Shown: piece by piece, positions 1 to 12,500 of the stretch
Layout of the letters: every line of letters begins with the position of its first letter
Position numbering within the stretch: position 1 is the first letter of the stretch
From: Whitmania pigra
Lineage: Eukaryota; Annelida; Clitellata; Hirudinida; Haemopidae
Reading direction: 5' to 3'
NCBI GenBank assembly: GCA_021613335.1
Contig: JAJTWR010000067.1
Location: 1,251,501 to 1,315,500 of the forward strand
DNA length: 64,000 bases
Made by a program: the position numbers and the translations under genes
The notes under the pieces: generated by a model
The model's database searches: none
What the model saw: the letters and a program-made list of their open reading frames with translations, nothing else
What the model was told of the DNA's origin: nothing

Positions 1-505
1 TTATCCATGTAATTATCATATTATTATTATTATCAAAATGAAAACAATGTTCATCATTCATCCAAAGAGTAATAATATTCCTCGACCTTACCACATAAGC
101 CAACATGATTTCTGGTGGCAATATTCTTCTCATATTTGGTATCAGTAATTCTGAATGATGAATTCATTTCACATAAAATTAAAATTAACGTCAAGCTTGG
201 AGCAGTTGCCCTTTCTCAACAATTTTAAGGAAAATTTTAAGCAGAGGCAATAAAGTAATGCAAGGTTAAAAACATTAATAATAATAATTATTATTATTAT
301 CATTATTATAATCTATATATATATATATATATATTATACTATATAATATAATATATAATAAATGTATACTTATTATATAATCTTATTATATATATATATT
401 ATACTACATATTATATATTATTATTATTATCCTATAAATATAAATAATAAAATAATTTTACACATGGGTGACCTAAACTTTTGATAAAGAAATGTGGTTC
501 ATTAC
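1..505. repeat. AT-rich intronic sequence with simple repeats
   Basis: No coding exon is visible here. The stretch from about 270 to 450 is made of TAA/TAT and TA runs with partly self-complementary ATATAT segments. It lies inside the intron that follows the last visible DEP-gene exon, whose donor is at 505-501 on the minus strand. Confidence 0.6.
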
Positions 506-1606
506 CTGCTTTCTATGGCATGTTTCTCATTGAGTTTCTCATCTTCCTCATCAGATGAAGAAAAATTGTTTTCAATCAAGTCCTTACTTGGCCTATGGAA
601 TAAATTGAACTTAGAAGGCAGAAATGTCCTCTTCTTTTCTTTTTGACAGCTTAGCTCCTTCCCAGAGACAAATCTGTTCCTTTCTGAAAAGGCTGTTGAT
701 TTAACAGACGTTTCTCTCACTTTTTGGTTGCATTTGGTTGAATTTAGCTCATTTTTGGGCCTTAAAATTTCACTCTGGGGCTTGCTAGGTGCACTCTGAC
801 ACTGGAAAGCATCCAACCAGGACACATCATTTCTAGTGGCAGAGATTCTGTAAAGCTTTGTTGTATTGTCTTCAAAATCCTGCTTCAAAATATTGACCGG
901 TTCAATCACTTGAGTTTTGAGAAGCAACTTGCAGACCTGGCATTATTCAGAAAATTATATTAGTTGAGATACAGCAGAGATGCCTTCAGGATACCATATT
1001 TCATGGCAACAATGTAATAAAATTACACAGATTTGTTATGCACACAGAATTATGATGGCTGACCTTTTACATGTAAAGTTGTTAATTACACTAACATTTT
1101 AAAATGAACACAGAACTACACTAGTTTTAGCAAATTATCATCTCGTAAAATTATTAAAACCATTTAATTTCTGAATAAACTGTAAAAAAAATCGATTCTT
1201 GCTTTGACAGCATTCTCTCTCGATATTGTTTTGTTGTTTGTCTGATGGCGAGGCTGACGAAGGTAGTTGTAAACGAGGGTCACCGCCTCGCTGCCGCTAA
1301 AACAGGAATCGTAACATTTCAGCCGTACTCTCTTCTGTTTTGCCTCAACATGAGTTCGAAAATAATCGACCAAATTGTTCCAGAACATGGTCGCTCGGAA
1401 AGGCGTATCTGGAAATTAAACTCCAACTATCAGCTTTTGTTGATGCATAGTGAAACGAGTCATTTCCTACTTGTAAAATTTTGATCGAGGGCATTGAAAC
1501 CAACTGAATTCTGTCCGCTATAGCAATGGAGAATTTTCTCGCGCGTTCGATCCAAACTCTTGGTCTCATACGACGGACCGGCGTTAATAACATTTGCGGA
1601 TTGCAT
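506..1606 (-). CDS. DEP domain protein, DEPDC7-like (3' part outside window)
   Basis: Three 5' coding exons are visible: 1471-1606, 1203-1408 and 506-936. Their phases fit (1, 0, 2). The start ATG at 1606 is the only one giving an open exon that joins in frame to the DEP domain. The DEP domain begins TPFRATMFWNN and contains the family core CFSGSEAV, then ISRENAVK joined to VCKLLLKTQVIEPV and, further on, TTKLYR, which matches DEPDC7/DEPDC4 order. DEP domains mediate membrane or partner targeting; the function of this protein is not established. The rest of exon 3 is low-complexity, Ser/Lys/Glu-rich. Intron 2 appears to start with GC (AAA|GCAAGA) instead of GT. The gene continues beyond the left edge. 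It starts 188 bp downstream of the lachesin-like stop codon on the same strand. Confidence 0.8.
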
Positions 1607-1793
1607 ATTCTTAAGCGATCAAAAATTTATCGGCTGGAAGCTTTTAAAAGTCGTCAGCAATCTTCCCGACGTCTGCCGCCGCTTCACGTTTAAAACTCGC
1701 CGAGGAAATAAACAGGTTCACATTTACATGATATTTTTTCAAAAAATATTTTTCCAGAATAACGTATAAGTCGTCGTCAAAATAAAAACTACA

Positions 1794-4700
1794 CTATTTT
1801 CTCGAGATTAACACAAAACACAACATCCAGACAAGAACGATTCCAGAGTGTGGTCCCAAAAATATCGGAGACGGCGACGCTTCCGAAACACCTAGAATTG
1901 AGAATGCAATTTAAATAAATTAATAAATTCTATATTTTGCATGTTTTAAGGAAACGAATAATTCTTACCGAGTCTGTTTTTCAATTCATCACTGAGCACC
2001 TGGCGGAAGTTGATTGCTTCTGTTCTGTACGCAGGAAGAGTGCCATTTTGTTTTGCCTGCTTTGCTTTCGTTCCTTTTCCGTCTACTAGAATGCTTTCAG
2101 CCGACGATTGGCTTGCCTTTCTAGGGGCTTCTTTTATCTCTGAGATTGTGGAATGTTTCCGTCAAGTTAATATAATCAAACAAACAAAAAAACACATCAA
2201 CAACTTGTGTCGCCTCCAACTTTAAATATGAGAACATAAGCCTTAAAATTATCGATTTATATCGCTCGGAATTCACATTCACTAAATGCTAAAGTGTAAA
2301 ACGTATGAGAGTGGACATGGATAAAGCCTACAGTGTTGAATTTGTATCTAGAGTTATCAGCTAACAATTTGTTCGTTAATTGAGTGACATATTAAATAAA
2401 GCATCCGCACCATGCAAAACGGTTTCGTCAGAGTTGTTGCCTAAAGAGTTCTCGGCTATGCACCTGTAGGTACCGTAGTCGTCATCGTTAGTTATGAAGA
2501 TTCTTAAACTAATCGTGATGTGACGTCGATGACTACGCGGAGCGTCATCACGCCCGACGAAATGTTCGAAAATTTCTGTCCTCCGGTCGGTCCTCCCTTC
2601 GACCTTCTCCCCGTCCTTCTGCCAAAAGGTCAGACCCAGGGGATGAGCGAATATCTGACACTCCAGAATGGTCTCTTTGTTTCGGTATTGTCCTATTCTC
2701 TTGTTCGTCACCAATACTTCGGGAGCAACTGGATGATTTAAGAAAAAAAAAAATGGGAAGTGTGAAAATTTTATTTTTGATAAGTAGGTGCTTCATTAAG
2801 TGGGAATTAGTTTTGCCAAAAAAAAGTTATTTAATTTTAAATCGAGTTTCGAGTTTTGACGTAATTATTTTTGTTATAAATTTAGAAGCATTATTATTAT
2901 TATTAACGGGTCTAGTTATTATTTTATTAATACCATTAGTTTAAAGAGCACAATTACATTCATTCATTCATGTATATTCAACGATAATAACCATTATATT
3001 CATTACATAGCGCATGTGATAAGATGATAAATAACTAAGATAACGGCTCGCTTACATTCGACGTTGACCGGTATGAACTTTCTGCCGACCTGTCCGACTT
3101 GATTGTCGGCCACACAGATAAAGTAACCGGTGCAATGTCTCGATATGTTGCGTACCTCTAACACTGTGGCTGCTGGAAAAGAAGCATTGGGAAGGAAAAC
3201 AAAAAACATCCGGTATAGCGGCTCCTAGCGGGTGTGAACGCTATTGAAAATTATTAATGAACTGTTGTCGGAAACAAAATAATAATATTGAAAAATGTGC
3301 TACGATCATATAAAAGAATGTTGAAAAAAAACAATACATGAATTAATAATGTTTTGAAAGCTTAGATAAATAATCATCTGGTCCAGTTTTATTCAGATTG
3401 AGGTTGAGGTGACATTGCAATGTTATCATCATTTACAATCACCGTCATCGAAGACATCGTTGTAGTCATCATCATCATTTGTTGCCTTAGCAAATTTTAG
3501 TTACACTAATTCTCTTAATAAAAACTTTTTATCAATAATAATAATAATAACAATAATAATAATGACAACAATCACTATCGCCGTCGTCATCGTTAACTAG
3601 TCGTGACACAGCATCTCAAACATACCAACCCGTCTTCGATGAAGTAGGGCATTGTTGCTCGTGGACATCCGAAGGAATCTTCCATACGTCTTTAATGACG
3701 AGGGACTCGTCCAAGAGGTTCCTCCAACTCCACCTTACGACGGGCCTCGGGACTCCGGTGAAGTTGCAGAAGAGAAAAACGTTGCTTCCCTCGGACACCG
3801 TTTGACCTTTACTGGAGTCGAGTAATCGAGGAGGTTCTGGAAAGGAGGAAGCATCATCAACGTCGTCGTCATCGTCATCAACGAAATCGTCGTCAATAAG
3901 AAAGAAGAAGTTAGACTTTTGAGGTTCCAAAGTCATCAACGTCATCGACGTCAAGCTCTAAGAACTTGGATACAAGAAACGTTGAACGCTAAGAATATTT
4001 ATAGCAATTTATGACAAGCTTCATTAAGTTTGCCATCGTCATCGCCATCGCCATCATCGTAGTCATCGCCATCGTCGTCATCATCAGAAGAAAGTTGGCT
4101 CAAGTAGGGCACGCTAAACCGCCCTAACTAGAATAGTTCAAAAGTTGAAGTTCACCCTCTAATACCAGTCCATTACTTAACTCCATCTACTCTAGTTCTG
4201 GCCTTCGTCATTCCTTCTTGTTGTCACGATGACCGGAAAAGGCCAACGGGCGGAAGAGCGGCATTCCTTGGTGAATATCTAATTCAATGAATTCCATTTT
4301 GCAACAAAATTTTCATTAATAATTGAAAGTTTTTTCTCTGCCTTAAAATCGAATAAAAAATGGGAAAGTATTTATTAAAAAAAATAAAATAAAAAAATAA
4401 AAATGTCAAAGAATCAATCGGAAAGGTTCTTTTACTCTTATCTCTCTCAATTCGTTCGCTCCATTCAAGCGTGTAAATTCAAAATGGAGGAATTAATTAC
4501 AACTTCATTCCATTCAGTCAAATGAACTGGCGCGACATGTCGTATGACGACGATGATGACGACGAAGATGAGATGAATATTGATAATGACAACACACTAT
4601 TTGTGATTATTTTATTTTATTAACTTTGTATTGCAGCCTTGTAGTTACATGGAGATATTCATGCTTATGGTAGCATCGTCAACGTCACCGTGTTGCTCTT

Positions 4701-5478
4701 AAAGGTCTCAGATGTTCTTGGAGGTTGATTCATCATCGTCGTCGTCGTCGTCATCGTCATCGTCATCATCAATATCATGATGATAACGATCATCATTATC
4801 ATCGAGTAACCAGTAAGTAGTAGCCTCGCAAGCTGTGCGTAACATGTCCTTAGAAACTTCTAAGAAAGGTTGATTGTTGTTTACGTTGTTCATATAAAAT
4901 TTGACATTTACCGGGTGCCATCGTCAAAGAAAGAGATCTATTTTTTTAAATTCATTCTATGGAATTCCTTGATAATTTTCGTTTAACATTTTAAAAAGAA
5001 TTTGATTTTGAAAATTCAGTTTTTAAATTAAGAATATTTAGCTATCGATCGTACGAAATACATCGCGCAAAATATGTTCGCGATTTAACGATTGCCTGTC
5101 AATGCTTGCGTGTATTGTTCTACATTTTTTGTGTGTGCATCAACAACAACAACAATCAATAAAAAAATAATTAAAAAAAGCACACTTTTGTAATTTAATC
5201 GTATTCGTATTTATTTTTTTTTATCTCGTTGCAATTTATTAACTAAAATGTAAACTGAAGAAAAAAATCTGACCTTTGACGAAGAGGTTGATAGTCTTGG
5301 ACTTAACCTCGTGAGTGTTAACGGTACACCTGTACGATCCGGTGTCTTCAATCCTTGTCTCCCTCACCTGGAGATGCCAATCCTGGATGTTTGGTCTGAC
5401 CACTATGAACCTCGTGTCGTCTACTACACGCCTGTCCTCGTAGGTCAAGGCCATGGAGCTGGGGTCCAGCCATGCTAC
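1794..5478 (-). CDS. Lachesin/IgLON-like three-immunoglobulin cell-surface protein (5' end unresolved)
   Basis: Exons in coding order are 5274-5478 (Ig1), 3626 or 3630-3836 and 3056-3172 (Ig2), 2411-2728 (Ig3), 1969-2139 (linker) and 1794-1891 (tail). Ig1 shows KVAWLDPSSMALTY and DTGSYRCTVNT. Ig2 shows SEGSNVFLFC and GYFICVADNQVG. Ig3 starts VNVEFAPEVLV, a junction typical of lachesins, and ends DYGTYRCIAENSLG followed by ETVLHEIKEAP. The last exon encodes a hydrophobic C-terminus (GIVLVWMLCFVLISRK, stop) as expected for a GPI signal. Lachesins are homophilic adhesion molecules of neurons and epithelia. The exons for the signal peptide and the first cysteine of Ig1 were not found. All junctions agree in phase except the Ig2 internal donor, where the strong GTATGT site shifts frame by one. 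Introns carry GAY-rich repeats. Confidence 0.75.
3420..4800. repeat. GAY-type trinucleotide repeats in lachesin introns
   Basis: Several imperfect ATC/GTC runs lie here on the plus strand (about 3424-3480, 3575-3595, 3850-3900, 4030-4085 and 4728-4800). Read in the direction of the lachesin gene these are (GAY)n runs that would translate as poly-Asp, and that is why spurious Asp-rich ORFs appear. They sit in introns on both sides of an exon. Confidence 0.8.
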
Positions 5479-6044
5479 CTTGTAGATATGGATTTTGGTA
5501 CTCGCGATTAATATTGTTGCATGTGTGTATGCGTGCGTGAGTGCGTGCATGTATATGTATATATTGATTAGTAGATGATTAAGACGATGTTCAAAAATAT
5601 TTCTATTATTTTGTTTAGCGTAACTACTTAATTACCGCGATTACATAAACAAAACAGCAAAATGAACCTCAGATATCCAGCCAATCGTAAGCCTTAAAAC
5701 TACAGTAGTACCGAGCAAAGCAATTGGTTCAAGTCCCTAACCGACCTTGAACTTGCCCAGATTTTCAATTGAGCATGGAAGGACAACAGTGTATCCCGAA
5801 ACGACGCTAATGTTGCTGAGAATGCTATCAAACTTTGGTTGCAAGCCGAGAGCTGTTAATGGATAGATTGTTAATATGCGACAAACTCTATCAATTATAA
5901 CTATTTATCACTATGATTAGGCACTGAATGTTATTAAATAAAAGACGGATTTTATTATAATTATGGTAAATGATAATAACCTATAAACTATAAACAATCT
6001 GGTCTTGTAGTGCTTAATAAAGTTAATAATATTAATAATTGATC

Positions 6045-6078
<34 letters not shown>

Positions 6079-9000
6079 TTAGTAATAATATTAAAGCGCG
6101 TACAGAAATTTGTAATTTCAAGAGTGTGTCTGTGAACTGTCAGTTTTAAGAACGCAAAACAGAAGACACCTGTACGACACCGCTCCCCTTACATTTATAG
6201 GGTACATCTCTCCCTCATACTTTTTTCTCTATTCGGACTATTATTTTTATTTATTTAATAATAACCGGTTCTTACTTTTGTCGATGTGATAGTCAAAAAG
6301 TTCCTTTCCAGCGACAACTGAAAATCAAAAAAAAAGTCAGAAATTTTTGTCTGAAATAACGATTTATTTAACAACGCATCATAATTCATTTATGGTAAAA
6401 TTAACATTATTACCAAATAATAGTTAAGCGCCTCTGCGTGTGATTAATTAAATAGGTGATGTATAAATTAACTGCAGTTGATACTATACAAATTTAAAAT
6501 AACATCAAATAAGACCAATTGTCCAATTCAAGTTAGTTTGGAAGATTAACAAAATACTACACTATAAATTGTCATATAAACATAAAAAGCTCATACTGCA
6601 AACATGCATTGTATTGTAGATTTAATATTAACATGTTGGGACTACATGAAATACTGTCGGTAGGAACGATTATGCCTTTAAGTGAATAGTTCTTCTCAAA
6701 GTGGCCATCGAGCACAAAGAAGAACGCACTCATGGAATCCTTTGTAAGTTCAAGAGCCGTCGCCACTTTGTAAAAGTTTGCTTTGGCCTCCAACGTTGAC
6801 AGATATTTCCATGGCTTTTCTTAATTTAAAATCTATTTTCAAATTTCTCTTTCAAATTCTTGGAGTTATTGTTCTCGTTTCCATGGCCTTAGATTAAAAT
6901 GAATGGAAGTTTATTTGAACATGGTCCTATAATTTTTCATTATATTACTAATTGCCTACAAAGCTCTAATGGGTCATGATGGTAACAAACCACAAATCCC
7001 AAAGCAGAAATTTCTTCAATTATATAAGAAATGACTCATCTAATAATCCCAATCTTCATCTCAAATCACAACAACGCAGGCTCGAGTAGTATCAGAAAGT
7101 CCCACGATTTATGTACCCTGAACTTTCCTAACAATGGGTTAACAAACTTCTTCCCCCAAATAAGGGCTACGTTTTTGGGTAGAAAATAAATTGACAAAAG
7201 ACAGAATAAAATGGGGAGTGGGTAAATTCTTAAAGAGCCGCATAAAGCGAATAAATAACGAGACGGAAGTGAATTATTAAGCAGTACTAAGATGCCGTCA
7301 CTGTTTGACGTCGGATGTTAAACGGTGGGGATCTTGCAGAGTGTCACCATTAAGACAACTTTAAGAGTTGATGGACGTGGCCAGAGTTGTCCTATGTCCC
7401 GCTAAATGTTCGTGCTTCTGTTTTTCTCCCTCTTGTCGTAATTTTTCTTCTAGTATATTTTAGTCTAACTGAACAACCAGTTACTTAAATTACGGACCCT
7501 GTTAATCAAAAAGATGATTCCTAACATCCTAGTTATTTACACAACAATAAATGCACCAACGAGCTCCCCAAACAGTTTACATAAACTTTAACTACAGCGC
7601 TAAATTCATGTTTGTCTAAAACTGATTAAAATAAAATTAAAACAGCTTCCACGGTGAATCCACGCGATAAAAAATTCATTGCAGGAATGCTTTCCCAGAG
7701 CGGAAATCGAACTTTGAAATGTGACTCACTTTTTGAAAAACGTTCCCTTTTGTAATTTGATGCAAAACTAAATGTAAAGCCACGGCGTACGTCTGCTAAA
7801 CTAATGTAACAGCGCTTACTTAGTTGAATAAACCATAATCATCATTTTTATTAAAAAACAATTTTTACATTATTGCTGTGATATTTTAAATAAGTTGTCG
7901 GACATTTAAAAAAAAATAACAGAAATTGCTAAACTAACTTGAGTTCTGCTTCGTTCGCGAAAGAAAAGCAGTCCATATTAAAGTTGTAACGACCGAGGGT
8001 CTCAGAGATGACAAGTTATTTTTCATTCTCGCCGCAATGCTTTGAAGGAATAGATTTAAAAATCTTTTTAGACTTTAACGAAGACTCCAGGTTTTTATTG
8101 GTGCGCTTTTCATATTCTCGCAGACGTCCGTGAAGAAGGCGCGCGCGATCTTTTTCACCGCTGAATGCTTCACTCGAGGCTGCTTAAGACGCTAAAAACC
8201 GATTTATTTGCCTTATTTATTTTTAAAATTCGTTTTTAAAATACATCCTGACGTGTTGAACATGGTAAATAGCGGGCACATTTCTGCCGGCACAGAAAGA
8301 GGGGCTGGCCGAAGACAGTGTAAAACTTTCGGCTTCGAACAAAAATGTACTATTCATCACGAGCTCTAAAAACAAATCAAACGCCACTTCAACCACCGAC
8401 CTCTGTTGACCGCCTTGCCACAAGGAGTACCCCTGATTTATGACGTCATGGAGGAAACGGAGAGACTGTCAGAATTGGCGAGAGGAGGTGCAAAGGGTTG
8501 TAGGTCGAGGCGACGGAAGTAGCCCGAGCGAATGAGACCGTAGATTTGTTCCGAGCTTCCGTGAACGATTGTCACAGTCAATAAGTGGGACCAATGACCA
8601 CAGGAGCCAATTTCCAGCAATTTCGAGACAGGCAAATTGTATTAGGAGCTCATCTAATAATTCGTCATTTGCTCGCTGCAAGAATTTTACCGTCAACAGA
8701 AGGAAAGAGGCAGCGAACGAGGGGATAAGTAAGGTAGCTAGCTATCGGTAGTTTATATGAAATCATAATATTAAATAAATACTCTATAATATGCCAGTAA
8801 TTTGCGAGATGACAAGTAAAATCTACTTCTCTCACAGCTCGCTAAAACAATGCCACCTTAAGAATAAACAAAACAGACTGCCAACAGTCTTCACAACCCC
8901 GCAAAGCAACGCGAGCTCATGTGGCGATCGCACCAGCGCAGAACCAGCCGCCATACGATACACCTGCCCGGTGGAAGCGCGCAATTTTCCCACCTTAATT

Positions 9001-9571
9001 ATACCCCATGAACTCAATCTAGGCGAGCACGACATATCACCCGGCAGGGATTTCAATCAAAAACTGGAATTAGCGTCTGGAAATAGAAGTGTGCAGAGTA
9101 AAGATAAGATGGCGAAAAACTGCTGCGCACCAATCAAAAATAAAACTAAAAACCACGAAAATTATTGGTGATCCATTTTGCATTCACCGAGATTTTTAAT
9201 GAACCGACAGAAGGTGCGTTGCTTTATTGGTCGCAACTTCATGTATGCAAACAAAGAAAAATGAAAATCATTTGAAATTGAATAAGAAAAAAAAAAAAAG
9301 TTAAATCAAATCATAAAAAGCAGGAGAAGAAAAATGAAGGGAATAAACGAACAGTCGGTCGGCCAGCAGAGTAGAGAGACACATCAATATCAAGGTCGTC
9401 TATTCTTGAAAAACCTCGGATTTGAAAAAATCAAAACAATTGTAACTGTTCCCTCTCAGTTTCTGCGACTTATAAGCTCGCTCGCGTTGCGACTCGAACA
9501 ATTCTAAGACTTCTACTTAAATGTTCATTGGTCATCATATCAGCATCTTCATCATTTTGTCATCGTAGCTC
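5479..9571. other. Large non-coding interval 5' of the lachesin-like exons
   Basis: About 4 kb with no exon I can assign confidently. It must contain, or be crossed by the intron leading to, the missing 5' lachesin exons. It has an (AAT)n run near 6046-6075. A more G+C-rich, CpG-containing stretch lies at 8,100-9,060, with several medium ORFs on both strands that have no recognisable domains; it may be a promoter region. The last 300 bp are downstream of the HCF stop codon. Confidence 0.5.
6276..6317 (-). other. Candidate 42-nt microexon of the lachesin-like gene
   Basis: On the minus strand a pyrimidine-rich TTTTGATTTTCAG acceptor is followed by 42 open nucleotides and an AAAA|GTAAGA donor. 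The length is a multiple of three. In one frame it reads VVAGKELFDYHIDK. It contains none of the residues expected of the first Ig strand, so it may be an N-terminal linker, an alternative exon or chance. Confidence 0.25.
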
Positions 9572-12500
9572 TCAGCAAATTGAGCCCAAAGCAGGCTTCT
9601 TTCCTCCAGTGGGATTGGAACTGCCGACGAGAAAATCATCGCGTTAGCAAGATTCGTTAAGTAAATACTTAATTATTCTTAATTAAACAGAACATATAAA
9701 TATATATTAAATTGCAGTCATTGTAAGTGGTGTACCGGTGCTAAATTTACAACAGAATGATGTTTCATCATCTTATGTTGATGATGTGGTTAAAAGCAAA
9801 TGAGCAAAAAATAAATACTTACACATCTTGAGATGCTCTCTTTGTTGCACTTTTTGGTGAACTGCTGTTGGAAGAATCTGGAAGATGAATAAAGATCATT
9901 AAAGTACATACAAAGACATTGTCGACACAGGTCATCGTAAAGGACAAAAAAATGGAATAACTCAAAGAATTTTACATTCTTTCATGAACCTTAGCTGGTT
10001 ATCTAGATGTAGAATAGTTTCGAGCATTCTCTAATTTCAAAGTTATGCACAGTCTCTATCCACCTCATGTACTTTATGAAAATATGATACATTCAAGATA
10101 TGTTATTAGGAACTACAAAAACTGCAAAATTCCAAATTTCCTGTCAACTCTCACTTCAAAAAAGACAAATTCAGTCAATGAAGATAGAAAAACATTTTAT
10201 TTTAAAAACACAATTCAATACTTTCACTTGTTTTGATCTAAAAAGTAAACAAAGCATCAACAGATGACCAAATATCTCAAAAAAAGAAGTGTTAGGAACA
10301 TTTAACATAACAAACAATGTCTATGAAAAAAAAGGTGCCTAATAGCACATAAACCCAGATGACAATAAAACGAAATAAAAATAAAATATTAAAAAACTCA
10401 CCCTGAAGCCATCGGACTTGGGTTGCAGGTCCGTACCCCTTGTCGTTCCTGGCAGCAATCCTGAAGATGATGGCTGGCTTGGTGGTGTAGTCAATGTGAG
10501 CCGATACCAAGCTAGCATTGGGTACCATGCACTGGGGGTTAGGACCGCAGTAAACCCTGACGAAGGCCAACTGGGCCGGTCCGGACTGCCCCTTGGCTGC
10601 CGGTGTCTGGCTCGAAGCTTGCTCATTCCTGACGGCCAGGTAAACTGAGTACTCGATGATCACCCCGGCCGTGTTTTGAGGTGGGTCCCATGAGAGGTGT
10701 GTGCCCTCGGCACTCTAAATAAAATGTTATTGAAGCATGATTATTATCTATACTTTTAAATCATCTATTCGCTGCATATAGTTTTGTTAACTCATATCAC
10801 ATGGTTATGAAAAAATTAATAATTAAAAAAAATTATATTTAGTTTTTGAACCTTGCTTATCTTAATGCAAGAAGGTGCTCCTGGGAATCCAGGCAGGCAG
10901 GTCTTGAAGGCCGTGACCTCGCTGAACGGACCTCGACCACATGAATTGATGGCTGCCACTCTGAACTTGTAGGCTGTACCAGGTTGGAGTTCCTGCCTCT
11001 TGGCATTGGTGTTTATGTTTACGTTTGTGACATCAACATCCTGGAAGGAGACATCGAATATCCCGTGAATAATGCTTACAAATAATAAGAATTAATTCAT
11101 AAATTAGTTAATTGAATGTACTTTATTTATGCTCAGCACATTACAGGCGTTTATTGTTAACCACTTATATAACAATCCTTCCCGAGGGCACTCAGGGCAG
11201 GAGCATGGGCTTCAAACACAAAGCACTGCTATTGTTGACATCACTGAGAAATCTGGGAACATTATCATACAGGCTAACCTGCCCGCAATTACAAATTAAA
11301 ATAATATTTCAATCCGAGAGTACTTACTTCTCCTGCCGTGAGAGAGAGGTCAGAGTTGAGGTTGTAGTGGGTAACGGTGTGCGTGGTTCCCTTGATGATG
11401 CCGACATCGCACCAGCGACTGTTCTCCTTCTTCGAATCGGCCTGCTGTTGTTGCTGTTGCTGTGACTGCTTCAGCATCTGCTGTGATTGTTGCTGCTGCT
11501 GCTGTTGTTGTTGCAGAACCTTTGCATCATCTTTGCTTCCCTGTGTTTCGTCAACAGCAACATCCTCAACACATGAAAGAACAGAATTTATATGACATTT
11601 CCAATTAAATAAATTAATCATAAAATTATAATAATGCTAATAATAATAATTAATTAATAGTAATTTAAATCTTATTCACCATTTTGACATGATCTGCCTT
11701 GATTTTGTACGTGTCAACTGGGGCAACAACGCTTACTGTCGAAGCACTTGAAATTGCAGCAGTGGCCAGTGTAGACAATGAATCTGGACAACAAAATGAA
11801 TAAACATTGCATTACCTTTTTATAGACAAAAGCAAACATCATGACAATCAAAAATGTCACCAGAGTGAAGCTCACCAGACGTCTGGTCTTGGAAATGGCT
11901 GGTCTCGTTCTTCACGTTCATAACAGAGTCGGCCTCGTCTCTTTCTTCGGAATGCTGTAAAGATAGAAATTTAAAAATTTAAAATGAACTATAGAGTAAT
12001 TAAATACAATCTTCATATTTTACAATGAAAAAACAGTGATTTATAAATATTATAAAAATGTTATGCCATCACAATCATAACCCACCGGTTCGGCAATAGA
12101 AGATCCGTCAAGGTCCTCCCCTGAGGCCTCGTCTTTTCCGTGGGTGTCAGTCTCGGGTGTGGTGGCAGGGCATTCCCCTGCATCGGATTCGTCAGCATCC
12201 GGATTCTCATGCTGATGACAATCGGTTATTATTTTTGTGGTTCCATTCAATATTGCATTATATTATACAGCATTTCAATGACCTAACAACTAATTATAGT
12301 TAAATAATTAAATACAATTATATTGGCTAAAAAAGTACTAGGTCACATAGGTGGAATATTCAAAGTTGTAAGAGTAATTGACACATACGCCTGCATAGGA
12401 GTGCAGTCCAACCTGTTGAAGAAGATAGGCAGAAGAGTCCTCGGGCTCGTAAGTCCCCTCGGGCTGCTGGTGGAGGCCCTCGATGAGGGTGGGGTCGATC

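Noticed and set aside
1245..1769. Plus-strand ORFs across the DEP-gene 5' exons
   Set aside because: Shadows of the minus-strand exons, which alone show a DEP domain and consistent splice phases.
4708..4893. Poly-Asp minus-strand ORF
   Set aside because: Product of a GAY microsatellite inside a lachesin intron, not a protein.
5728..5745. GGTTCAAGTCC resembling a tRNA B box
   Set aside because: No matching A box, acceptor stem or cloverleaf around it.
6572..6793. 73-codon minus-strand ORF starting MEAKANFYKVATALEL
   Set aside because: No domain or splice signals; the end is low-complexity and AT-rich.
8438..8696. Overlapping minus-strand ORFs that might be 5' lachesin exons
   Set aside because: Neither frame shows a convincing signal peptide or Ig strand B cysteine, and no donor joins in phase to the Ig1 exon.
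8791..9171. 126-codon plus-strand ORF in the more G+C-rich block
   Set aside because: No recognisable domain, no clear splice context, and overlapping open frames on the other strand; open length is explained by local G+C content. It could be an unknown exon, but I cannot support it.
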